Shown here one piece after another: positions 46,998 to 57,268 of a DNA stretch of 64,000 nt (within the stretch, counting starts at the first letter, position 1; the number at the start of each line of letters is the position of its first letter). A model generated the notes under the pieces. It saw only the letters and a program-made list of their open reading frames with translations. It was not told where the DNA came from and did not search any database. The stretch is taken from assembly GCA_028023455.1 (NCBI GenBank), contig JAQFVV010012446.1, positions 6,385,501 through 6,449,500 of the forward strand. The letters are read 5' to 3'. A program made the translations under genes and the position numbers. The stretch comes from Epiperipatus broadwayi (lineage: Eukaryota > Onychophora > Udeonychophora > Euonychophora > Peripatidae).

Positions 46998-47332
46998 AGA
47001 CACCAAAATGTATGGGTGCTGAACTGAGTTCAGACCCACATGACTATATAAGCTATTGAGCTTAGATTGAAAATATTATTGTGTTTTCAATTTCATTCTC
47101 ATAGTTTTATAGTTAAGTAGATGGCTGCTGGAGGGTTCCATTGGATCCTAAGATCTAGGTGCAGTGCTCTCAGATCCAAGGCTCCTCACTGACGAAGGCC
47201 ACAAGCCAGAAACTAGTCTGGGGATATTGGATGAGTAGGCACTAGATAGGGATTTTATGCACAAGCCTTCTGGCATTCATTGATTACTCTGGTTGGCACA
47301 GGGTGGCACTACTGTATGGAGAGAGTTTTGCC
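46998..47332. mobile_element. MITE family B, copy 2 (left end missing)
   Basis: It starts inside the element at aaagacaccaaaatgtatgg and keeps the interior words and the complete right terminal repeat, ending ggagagagttttgcc. It lacks the ggcaaaactctcc left end. Confidence 0.85.
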
Positions 47333-48115
47333 TTTTTCATTTAGTATCATTTTACGTGTTTTTAAATGAAAAACATTTTTTTTAATAGCATTTTAAATTT
47401 TTAATACACTATGCCTGATCTATTATAAGGAAAATAGATTCAAAAATTAAATTAGATTATCTAATTAATACGTTTTTATATACATGCACCGGTGTTTCAT
47501 TTATATCAAATTTTGCTAAACACTGACATTTATAATAGATTGATATAAATTAATTATTTCTTCTTAATGAATTTTTAGTGTAGTTTTTTCATTTAACTTT
47601 TTTTTTTTTTAAAAAAAAAAAAGAACAATGGGGTGTGGTTTTGTTTGTTTTTTTTAAATTTACTTACGAGCATTTAACGAAAATGTTTTATTAAATTAAA
47701 TTGTACTTTTTAATTTTTAAATAAATAAATAAAAATATCATAATGCGTGAGGGATAATAGAATATCATTATCCTTTAAATGGAGTTAAAAAAAATTTTTA
47801 AAGTAGAATATTTGGACCATTTTTATAGAATAAAGTATTTTGTGGGGAAGCAAAGAAAGTTATCTCACTGGGAATATTAGTCCCTGAAACAATATTCTCT
47901 TTATATTTTCAGAGCATGCTAAGTTCCATTACAAATTCAAAGTTTTTACAATTAAATGCTATTGAGAGAATTATAAAATCTTGGGAGAATGAATAAATGA
48001 GAGAGAATGATGAATTTATTGTTGGTAAAGAAAATGATTAGATATTGTAAGTTAAGAACAATAAACATCACATGATCGCCATTTCTTATGCTTGCTTATA
48101 ACTGTTATTAAAACT

Positions 48116-48332
48116 GGCAAAACTCTCCATACAGTAATGCCACTCAGTGCAAGCCAGAGTAATCAATGGATGCCAGATCCAAGGCTTCTCACTGACGAAG
48201 GCCACAAGCCAGAAACTAGTCTGGGGATATTGGATGAGTAGGCACTAGATGGGAATTTTATGCACAAGCCTTCTGGCATCCATTGATAACTCTGGCTTGT
48301 ACTGAGTGGCAATACGTATAGAGAGTTTTGCC
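48116..48332. mobile_element. MITE family B, copy 3 (short, with about 60-bp inverted ends)
   Basis: It is 217 bp. The left repeat (ggcaaaactctccatacagt...caatggatgccaga) and the right repeat (tctggcatccattgataact...gagagttttgcc) pair over about 60 bases. This deleted derivative lacks the left half of the interior and best shows the terminal repeats of the family. Confidence 0.9.
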
Positions 48333-49060
48333 TTTTTAATACTGTAGGTTACTGAAACAGTATTGTTGACCTTGGAGAAAGTAATGAGTGAGAAGAATAA
48401 GATTTCAATCATAGGAAATAACATATTTTCTTTGGATGAAATAGCAAAAGATAACTTCGTAAGTAGCTATTTTCCTAGTGTCTATGATACTGTACATCAG
48501 ATATTTCTGCCCAGTTTTAACGGATGGGAGTTGTGAAAAAAAAAAGCCATAACACAAATATTTTATAAATTATTTAGTGCAGAACTGTCTAAAACATGGC
48601 CCATGGGTAAGGATTTGCGTAACCTACATAGAGATTTTGATTTTTTCAAGTGAAAAAAAATAAGATAGCAATTTGAATTGGATGCTTCTTAGACATTTTA
48701 GTTCTATCACTAATTGCTAATCGGATGTTTTGACATCACTGTATACCCATATATTTTTCAAATATAAGACGTGTCAAAAAAGTGACTTTGCACTGCAGTG
48801 ATTCAACATGCATGCTCTGAGCATTCTCAGCAAAGGTGTACACAATTAGTGTACAGTTAGTTCTATTCAGTTATAATTCATCTGTAACTAATGTCAGTGT
48901 CATATTTTGCTCCCTTAATTTTTTCTTTCTATTTTAAAATTATAGAAATAGTTGAATGGGACAGGTCATAATTATTTGCAAATTCATTAATTTTTGCATC
49001 ACTTATACTTTTTTATTATTTATTCTTATTTAAACACTAAACATTTCACATGATCACCAT

Positions 49061-49236
49061 CTAGGTGCAGTGCTCTCATATCCAAGACTCCTCACTGATG
49101 AAAGCCACAAGCTAGAAACTAGTCTCGGGATATTGGATGATTAGGCACTAGATAGGGATTTTATGCGCAAACCTTCCTGCATTCATTGATTACTCTGGCT
49201 TGCACTGAGTGGCACTACTGTATGGAGAGTTTTGCC
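49061..49236. mobile_element. MITE family B, copy 4 (left part missing)
   Basis: It begins at ctaggtgcagtgctctca and continues through the interior to a complete right end, tggagagttttgcc. Confidence 0.85.
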
Positions 49237-49861
49237 TCTGTGTATTCTTATTTAGCATGTGATGCATGCATTTTGGATTCCCAAATTTGCCATATCATGC
49301 AGACCTTTGCCTAAAATTTATTTATTAATTGGATAAATGTATCATTGATCATCTTTATTTCCAAATAAAGATATTCATGCATCAACAGATGGCATTGTTC
49401 AACAAATAGTTGATATTCCACCAAATCAAAATCAGTGTAAATTTTTTAACATTGCACGAATCAAATGTCCATTACCAAGAAGTATATCTGTGTGAAATTC
49501 TTCTAATATGAGACTTGCACTATACAGTGAGATCCATTGTGTATAAAAAATATATTCAGTTTGTGTGTATGTATACATTATGTATTTTGGGTGTGTACTT
49601 ATAACAAAACATGCAATTATGTGTGCTAAACAATAGTTTTACAATAAAATATTAATAGCTAAACTTTCAGTGTAATACATGCGGACTCATGACAGTCAAC
49701 TATTTTTTTTTATTATAATTGATTGGAGTATGGTGGGCTGCACTGAAAGTGCTCGGGTTATTAATATTTATAATATAATTATTATACATGATGTATAGTG
49801 TGTTTATGCAGAGTTTATATATGAATATTGTCTAATAAATTTTTTGTTTGCTTATTTTCAG

Positions 49862-50018
49862 TTATGTTTGAATCTCTTTCGTGTTGAAAATAAAAAGGAC
49901 ATACCAGCTCTTCACTTTAGTCTACGAAGTTTGGGTACTCAGGTTTTGACACGAACTTTTGATATGGTAGCAGAAGCATTCATAGGCAGCATTTCTTTAG
50001 AACATCCTCAGTTTAAAG
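49862..50018 (+). CDS. Vps13: Vps13 exon 14 of window
   Basis: One hundred and fifty-seven bases, entering in phase 0 and leaving after one base. It reads LCLNLFRVENKKDIPALHFS, then SLGTQVLTRTFDMVAEAFIGSISLEHPQFK. It corresponds to VLGLGAEIEIRTYDLKANAFLKEFCLKCPEY of VPS13A. The G-T/A-x-V-x-x-R-T-F/Y-D core is clear. The donor is gtagtg. Confidence 0.93.
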
Positions 50019-50019
50019 G

Positions 50020-50760
50020 TAGTGATATATATAAACATATATCCTTTTTTCCTTCTTCTAAGAAGTATTTTTCTTCTTCTTCTTTTCACTTTCTTTGCAT
50101 CTTTCTTCATATATTCATATATATCAAACTTTTCTATATACTCTCCTCATATATACTTCAATGCAATTTTTAAACATATAATCATATAACCATTATTTTA
50201 TATACATATTTATACATATTTTTTAATTATTACATTATTATTCCTAATTACATCTAATTTTAACTAATTTTACTTTTACATCTTTTAATTTATACTTATT
50301 ATTTATTTCTTATTATTTTTTTATTTTTATCCCATTCTATTTTATTTTTACCTTTAATTTATCTATCATTCTACTTTCATTCTTTTATATCACTATATTT
50401 CTATTATTTCTATTACCTCAATTTCTTTTATTACTTTTTCTATTATTTCTTTATAATTCTTTTTTATCCTTATTTTATTCTTATATAGATATTTTATTTT
50501 TTTATTATTTATTTTTATCACTATTTTATTTTATTCTTATTTATTTTATTTATCCCATATATAACTTTCACCCTTTCTTATTAGAATTCTACTGACTATT
50601 TTTATTTAATTTTTAGCCTCTGTTATCAATTTTCCTATCTTTTTTGATGTATTTTGATATTTTTCTAATTTTTTAATTCTATTTTTCAATTTTTAAAAAA
50701 CTTTTTTCACATATATATTCTTTTATATATATATACTTTTATTATTAATAATAATTTTTT
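50020..50760 (+). repeat. Long T/C-rich low-complexity tract
   Basis: The + strand is built from ttcttcttct, then endless attattttta, tttattcttattt and ctattatttct words, with very few G. It begins right at the exon 14 donor. On the minus strand it lies just downstream of the Penelope-type ORF end, so it may be that element's expanded 3' region. Confidence 0.75.
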
Positions 50761-50799
50761 TACAAAAATAATTTTCCTATAAAAATAATGTTTTACTCC

Positions 50800-50958
50800 C
50801 TCCAGTCTATTTAAATTTGGCTTTATCTTCTTAATTAATATAGCTGCTTTTATTTTCCTATCCCTTCTTTCATTAGTATAATTTATTATTTTTATATTAT
50901 CTTTCTCAAATACATGTCCTGCTTCAGTAGAATGTATATAAATTGGTGATCTCTTATC
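50800..50958 (-). pseudogene. Penelope-like element, end of GIY-YIG endonuclease
   Basis: The minus strand is open for more than 50 codons without a start and reads IHSTEAGHVFEKDNIKIIN, then NERRDRKIKAAILIKKIKPN and LNRLEG. The H-x-x-E-x-G-H, then R-x-x-x-K-E/A-A-I-x-I-K, then P-x-L-N-R-x-E-G pattern is typical of the C-terminal end of the GIY-YIG domain in Penelope-like retroelements. The reverse transcriptase part is absent from the flanks, so it is a fragment. Confidence 0.8.
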
Positions 50959-52094
50959 ATACCTATGTTATTGTTTTTTGTATGTTGTTAATAAATCACT
51001 TTTGTACAAGTGATTTTTTAAGCTTTGAACACACTTTCTTTAACAAGTTTTATTTTTTTATGATATTAAATCTTAGTAAGATCATTTATTAAATTTATCA
51101 ACTAATAAATGGAATACTAGGGTTTTTTTTTAACATAATTAAAATTTTTCTTTTGAGTACCTAATCAAGGTTTTAAGTCTTTTAGTAATTCTCATACTGC
51201 AATTAATTATCTTATTTTTTCCTCTTTCAATTGAAAATTGAGATGTGAGATGTAAGATTCTATAGCATTGAGCTAATTGTTTGCCATTTTAAAAAATTTA
51301 TCTGACCAATGAATTAGCATTGAAATGACAAATAGACATTGTTTACAAGTATGTTAAAAAATAATTCTTTGGGTCTGTGACTTGTCAATTATTATAGTAA
51401 TATGTTTGGACATAGTTGCACTATAAATATGATCATATACTTAGTATATCACCACAGCCTTCATGCTTGAACAAACCAATAGAATTTTACAATAATTTGT
51501 TGTCGTGGCAACATTACAATTAAGAAATAAATGGAATTCTCCCTAGTAGTATTGATGCCTTGATAACAGATTGTTGGATTATTCTACTGCTTCGTTTAAA
51601 CATGAGGGCTATGGTGATGTAATTTATATATAATAACCAATTAACTATTGATATTTATAATTTAATACATATATACACATAGGTAAAAGATAAAACGACC
51701 TTTGAATAATGCAGCGTAAGGAAAGATAATTCCAATAGTTTCTAATAAGCAAACAAGTATTATTCATTTGGCTTACTAATAGCTAGATGATGAGGAATAT
51801 CCAGAAAAGAATGACTAGATACCTATTTACCATTTGTTGTTGGATAGTCAGCTGAGTTAATTACAGACTAGTTTACTCAAAAGAAAATTTTTTTAGTTTT
51901 TTTATCCTGAATTTGAATCCAGATTGTAGCAAATCAATTTTTGCTACACCATGAGGTCTTAAGTTTTATACATATGTGTGAGTTTATGTATAGATATATG
52001 TGGTATTCACTTTTAACTATGCATTTAAAGAAGAAATAAAATAATATTTAACATGTGATGTTAAATACGTATTTATAGTGATTTTTTTTTCTAG

Positions 52095-52177
52095 ACAGCC
52101 GTGGTTTGCCCATACAGCTAATTAAAACTCCAAAACCTGATGAAACTACAAAACTTCTTTCTGTTAAGTACGTTAAC
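52095..52177 (+). CDS. Vps13: Vps13 exon 15 of window
   Basis: Eighty-three bases, completing an Asp codon and ending in phase 0. It encodes SRGLPIQLIKTPKPDETTKL then LSVKYVN. VPS13A has KPVYLVTTLDN...DLLTLEYVKA at the same place. The acceptor has a run of T before CTAG; the donor is gtaagt. It is followed by the longest intron of the window, 11.7 kb. Confidence 0.92.
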
Positions 52178-52309
52178 GTAAGTATTTTTTGATTGATTTA
52201 TTTGTGAAAAACATATATAATGATTTTGCTCACATCTGTTAATGAATAAAAGATATGTAATTAAATTTGATATCTCGTTTTCAATTTTTATCTATCCATT
52301 GTAGAATGG

Positions 52310-53000
52310 TTTCTCTACGAGTTTATTCTGGTTTTTTAAAACCATTAACTTGCTTCACATTTTTTTAGCAAACTTTTTTACATCATTCAACTATCTAACA
52401 TGTGGACTTTTTCTACATATCTAAATAATTCTTGGGATCTTGTATAGGTCTCAGTTGTCCTTTGTTACTATTTTTCTTCACAGTCTGTCCTGCTCAATTT
52501 TATTTTTTGTTTCTTAATTCTCTTGATTATGTCAGTGGAATATGTTTGATTACTCACCTATACAGATCATTTTAAATCCCCCATGTTAAAATATAATATA
52601 CATTTTTCTTGTAATTTGCTGTTTTTATATAACCTACACATCATTTTTCTTTTAAGTATCCATACCTTAGATCCATAATTAAGCATTAGTAGAACATTAT
52701 TTAGTTTTAAAAAAATGTTCTTGTCAGCTCTCTCATCTTGAAATAGTTTAGGTTGGTCTCTGCCTATGTGACTATCCTGTTTGAGATGAGAGTAGTCAGT
52801 TGTTCTTGTTTTTTTCTACAGTAAGGGTTCTCGACCATGTGTTATTTCTTTGCCATAAGTATACTGATCTGGCATTTTGACTGCGTTAATCTTTCTATAA
52901 CAAATCCGTCAGTCTGGCTCTAATTAACGTTGATGTATATATCCAACTTGTCTTGCAACTCAAAAACTGTCTGTGCTATGTAGACAAACCACTTATGGGC
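52310..53000 (-). pseudogene. RTE-like retrotransposon relic
   Basis: The minus strand includes NVLLMLNYGSKVWILKR, matching the x-x-L-L-Y-G-S-E-T-W-x-L-x-K motif that ends the RT palm in RTE-like elements. Further downstream comes a degraded HVRxLNDVKK-like segment (R-W-x-D-D-V-K-K in living elements). Many stops; no full domain. Confidence 0.6.
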
Positions 53001-53289
53001 GTGCTTAAGATTACATCTTTTTAAAAGAAATTTCTCCAATAAATTGGTAATAAGATATGTTGTAACAAAGCTGTAATATATGCAGTTTAAATTAAACGTA
53101 CATACGAAAGTATCTTTATTCTAAAATATTATTTTATTGTTAAATCTTTAAATTTTGCTACTGATATTCTAATCGTAGACGTTAGCTTGAAATGCAATCA
53201 ATTGTAACAAACTAATTAAACAGATAACGAAGGAATTTAATTAGCAAAACCCAATCTAATTAAATCCCACCTTAATTTATAAGTTACTC

Positions 53290-53700
53290 CAGAAAACATA
53301 TAAAAGGGGGCCATTTTGAAAAGATTAACAGCATACAGAGCGTTTTAAGTGAATTAGAGCAGAGCATTAGTTGCAAAGAACAGCGTGAGAATTGCGTATT
53401 ACCCGCGTGGGGAAAGAAGAGAAATTAGATGTAGAAACTATACGTTCAGAATTATCGTGCGAGTATTCGTTATCGTGTGTTCATAGTGTATTTTTCTAAC
53501 ACAGCTCGGCGGGAATCAGAACTTTGTATAAACTGTAAATCAGTTAGTATCGATCTGTTTGAGAATTAAACCAACTAGTTCGCAAATTAACTTTTGTGTG
53601 CAGTAATTGAAGAGTCAATATACTGCAAAAGCATTTCTTTTTTTAATGGGAAGTTTGGTCTATTATCTAATTTGTTCGGATGCAGAATACATTAGATTTG
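53290..53700 (+). promoter_or_regulatory. TATA-box-like stretch, possible retroelement promoter
   Basis: A good TATA box (tataaaag, 53299-53306) is followed by about 400 bp of sequence that is GC-richer than its surroundings and has no ORF, ending near ccaccaaatttggtgattta. That resembles the U3-R-U5 of an LTR, but no second LTR, polypurine tract or primer-binding site could be confirmed. Confidence 0.3.
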
Positions 53701-53947
53701 CCACCAAATTTGGTGATTTATATATTTTACTTATTATACTAGTTGATTAACTTGCATATGACTTTATAATCATTTTATTCTTGAAATAATATTTGTTTGA
53801 ACTAATATTCTTTTATTATATTATTAAATATAAGCATTTATTTACTCTTTCTTATGTACTTTATTCAATGCGACATCTCCTTATTCTTTTATTAGCTTAT
53901 AGTTTCAACTGTCCAGCAATTTTAACAGAGCTATAATATATATATAT

Positions 53948-56900
53948 TGTAATGGGATGGGGTAGTGGGAAATGAAAATAAAGAAAGAATGAACCTGGGA
54001 TGATGGCAAATCATCTTCAACCCCAAGTCAATACAAAATGAAATATCAGTAATTTACAAATATATATACTACAACGGTCCGAAAGAGGGGATCTTACCGT
54101 ATCTGCGCTACGAGGGCGCCATCTAGGCATTTGAACCTAGAAAATTTATATAGTAGGCAGATACGTAAGTTAAGAAAAAAAAATTTTGTATATATTTTAT
54201 TCCGACCGTTAGCCCAATGTCACTAGCTCAGTGGAACAGCAGAGATTTATATTTTATAAATTCTTATCTAAGAATATTTCAATATTAAAAAAAAGAATAA
54301 AATAAGCCACTGCCAGTAATTATACACACAAACATTTATTAACGCACATATAAATTTTGAATCATTTTTTGCATTACTTTTACTTTATAATTTAACTTGA
54401 TTTTAGAATTTTATTTATGTTTTAACTTTTATAAGTTCGCACAGATGAGTTGAATATTTTATTAAAGTGTCGAGTATGAATAAACTACATAGATTGCATT
54501 TGAAAAGAAAATATTCTATCCCTTATTTAACCTTAGGCCAAAGTTCGCAGTCAAACCAACACCAATCTATCTGATATATCGATGTATTCAATGTAGCATG
54601 AATACAACAGCACAAATATCATACTGTCAAGAATGTGCATCTGAACAACATGGTTAATAGATGACATTGACTCTCAACCAAACAGGAATGCTATATCTGT
54701 CGGCAAGAAGAACAATAAAAAAAAAACTCCATAGGAAGGGACTGCATTTTCCGTCTTACTATTTCTTCCATAGGCAAAAAGGGGGGGTGCGGCTTATAAA
54801 TCGATCCTACCTGTAGCGAATCTCATACTACATCTACTAATTACACCATATATCCAATCCATTGACCCAATTTAATTACGAAACAAATAACCTAAGATTT
54901 ACCCTCCCTTAAACTAACATAACATTACGAATTTAGGCGGCCATTCACGCCCGACTTAAATTTATCATTTATTACAAGTTGTTTAACAAATATAAAAAAA
55001 TCATAATTAAACTTAAAAGAACAAAAAAAAAATTAAATGGAAATGATTAAAAAAAAAAAAATACATCAAATAACATTATTAATATTAATTTACATTGGTA
55101 AGATAGGATTCTAGTTGTATTAAATACTGAAAGGTTTAGAATTTAGAGTTATTGTTTTGAAAAATGTTCATAAAGTTCTTACGGTTTTAAAAAGTTCAGC
55201 TTTATCCGTTGCTTGCCATTTGAACGTGAATTCCCACGCCGTCCTAAAGAGATTGGTATTCTGTTGGCCATTTTATTTATTCATCCGGAGGTTTTTTACT
55301 TTAGCTGGTCCTCAATGTAGAAAATGATTTGTCATTTCTCTCTCCTTTTTTTTAGCAGACTTGAAAGGATTGAAAAGTGCGTCTTTTCAATCCCTTCTCC
55401 TTCAACTCCGCACTAACACATATCACCCATCTCCTCTTAATTAATTTTCGCTCACTTTGTATGGTAGACTTTCGGATCCAGAGGACATTACGTCACGACG
55501 ATGGTGATGGTCTTTTCGCTGAGGTCCGATTCCCTGATGGATTTCTTTCATTGGCCATTCTGTTCCAATTGTTTTTCCTCTCCTATCTGACCTTTGCTTA
55601 CGCATTTTGAAATGCCCAAGGGCTAGTTTACTTTTACTAATTAAAATAATCATTTCCATTTTAATTAAATTATTTTTATCTCTAAATCTTTTTAAGTTTT
55701 TGCTTTTAAAATACTTTTTTTCTTTTTAATAAAGTTTTATTTAATAATTTTTTTCATCTGTGCGATTTTATATATATACGAGTTTAAGATAGAATTAATT
55801 TTCAATTTTTATGTCTTAAAAAAGAAAGTTTTTAAATGCGGACTTTTCAATGTCTCAATTTTTAAAAAAAATAATGTAACGGCGTATGTGCCCGTTACAA
55901 TACATGTAAGTATAAAATATTTAAGGAGAGCATGAGATCAAGAGATCTCTGTGAGATATTTGAGAGATCAGCCAGCAACTAAAGGCATAATTAACTATCA
56001 ACCAGCATTATAAAGTAAATAGTAATACTCAAACCATTCATCATCGTGAATGATCAATAAACAACTAAATCAGTACAATAAATCAATAGTCCATCTCGTG
56101 GCTGGATTTGAACAATAAAAAATTTGTTTAGTAACTTTTCATAAATTATATAATATCAATAATTATGCGCTTATAACATTCGTTAAAGAAGTTATATTTA
56201 TTAATAATTTATTTAAAGCTTAGCGCTTTCAAGCTGTGTGCGGTTGATAGTGATGACGGGGGGTAATCAAATTTATGTTAATTAGTTAGATGTTTCAGTA
56301 TTTTATTTAAAAGATGGACAAACTAATTCAAACAATATTTTAAATAAAATACTGAAACATCTAACTAATTAACATAAATTTGAATACACCCCGTCATCAC
56401 TATCAACTGCACACAGCTATGAGTATGAAGCCATGGAGCTTTGAAAGCACTAAGCTTTAAATAAATTATTAATAAATATACCTTCTTTAACGAGCGTTAA
56501 AAGCGCATAATTATTGATATTAACAATAAAAAATATAAATCAACAGTCAACCTTGTGACTGGATTGGAAATGGGTCTTCTGTAGACCAGGCTAGCTATTG
56601 AGCCTTTGCCACCTTGGGTAATAATTTAAACATAACTTAGATGCACCACTTAAGTGCTCATCCATTAGAATACATAAGAAGCAAACAATAATGCTGGAAC
56701 ATTGAAACATGCTGATCATCATCAATGCTCAGGCCACTTGTACTGGCCAACTATAAACTTAACTCCTAATAAGTCTAAACTAAAATAAAAAATAGTGCAT
56801 GGGCTTTAAAGAATATAATCTTATGAGCCAACCAGGATGATGATGATTGATCATCGCTGGATGCCCTAAAATCACTAAATACACATCCCTATTTATATAA

Positions 56901-57206
56901 TCATCCCATTACAAATGGTTACCTAACTGAGGGCCGATGATGATCATGTGCTGTGGCAATCATTATAGATGGCTGCCCAATGTAAGGCTGATGGTGATCA
57001 CATACTGGTGATCATCATTTCAAAATTATCAACTTGATCTCAAACACAACTGAGAAGGAAAAAAAATGCATTTTATGCAGAATTAATTTGAAAAGTTACT
57101 GTGAAATATGTGACAAGAGTATTGATGATGATTATAAATGATAAAATAATAGTTTTCATGTGTGTTTAGAAGAGATTCACATTTTCATTTCCCCCATCCT
57201 GTTACA
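53948..57206. mobile_element. 3.26-kb element with inverted ends TGTAATGGGATGGGG...
   Basis: The left end tgtaatgggatggggtagtg and the following ggaaatgaaaat pair with the right end attttcatttcccccatcct followed by gttaca. Both sides abut ATATATAT tracts, so a TA-rich target is likely but cannot be measured. The interior has no transposase ORF that I recognise. It includes a GC-rich patch (54080-54130), a coding-looking stretch without known domain (55377-55610), a 25-bp palindrome at 55875-55899 and a long palindrome at 56161-56513. Confidence 0.6.
56161..56513. repeat. Long palindrome, about 150-bp arms
   Basis: The left arm starts aattatgcgcttataacatt and the right arm ends aagcgcataatt. 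Inside, caaatttatgttaattagtt and agatgtttcagtattttatt pair with aataaaatactgaaacatct and aactaattaacataaatttg around a loop near 56320. One arm alone occurs at 26075-26215. Confidence 0.85.
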
Positions 57207-57253
57207 ATATATATATGTGTGTGTGCGTGTGTGAATATAATAGAAATATCAAA

Positions 57254-57268
57254 TATAATACTATTATA
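57254..57268 (+). repeat. 15-bp direct repeat, left of the array
   Basis: The sequence tataatactattata lies at the left edge of the 436-bp array and is repeated exactly at 63464-63478 at its right edge. It may be a target-site duplication; microhomology in AT-rich DNA is the alternative. Confidence 0.7.

Larger units (their letters stand above)
46856..49861. other. Vps13 intron after exon 13
   Basis: 3 kb holding three MITE-B copies (46998-47332, 48116-48332, 49061-49236); otherwise AT-rich without features. Confidence 0.8.
50019..52094. other. Vps13 intron after exon 14
   Basis: 2.1 kb. The first 740 bp are an extreme pyrimidine-rich tract, followed by a Penelope-type fragment (50800-50958). 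The remainder is AT-rich; nothing else was recognised. Confidence 0.8.

Noticed and set aside
54224-54250. tRNA-like word tagctcagtgg
   Set aside because: No B box at the right distance and no cloverleaf; chance or a decayed SINE.
55377-55659. Overlapping ORFs of 77 and 72 residues on both strands
   Set aside because: They lie in a GC-richer part of the 3.26-kb element; opposite frames are both open, and neither has a recognisable domain.
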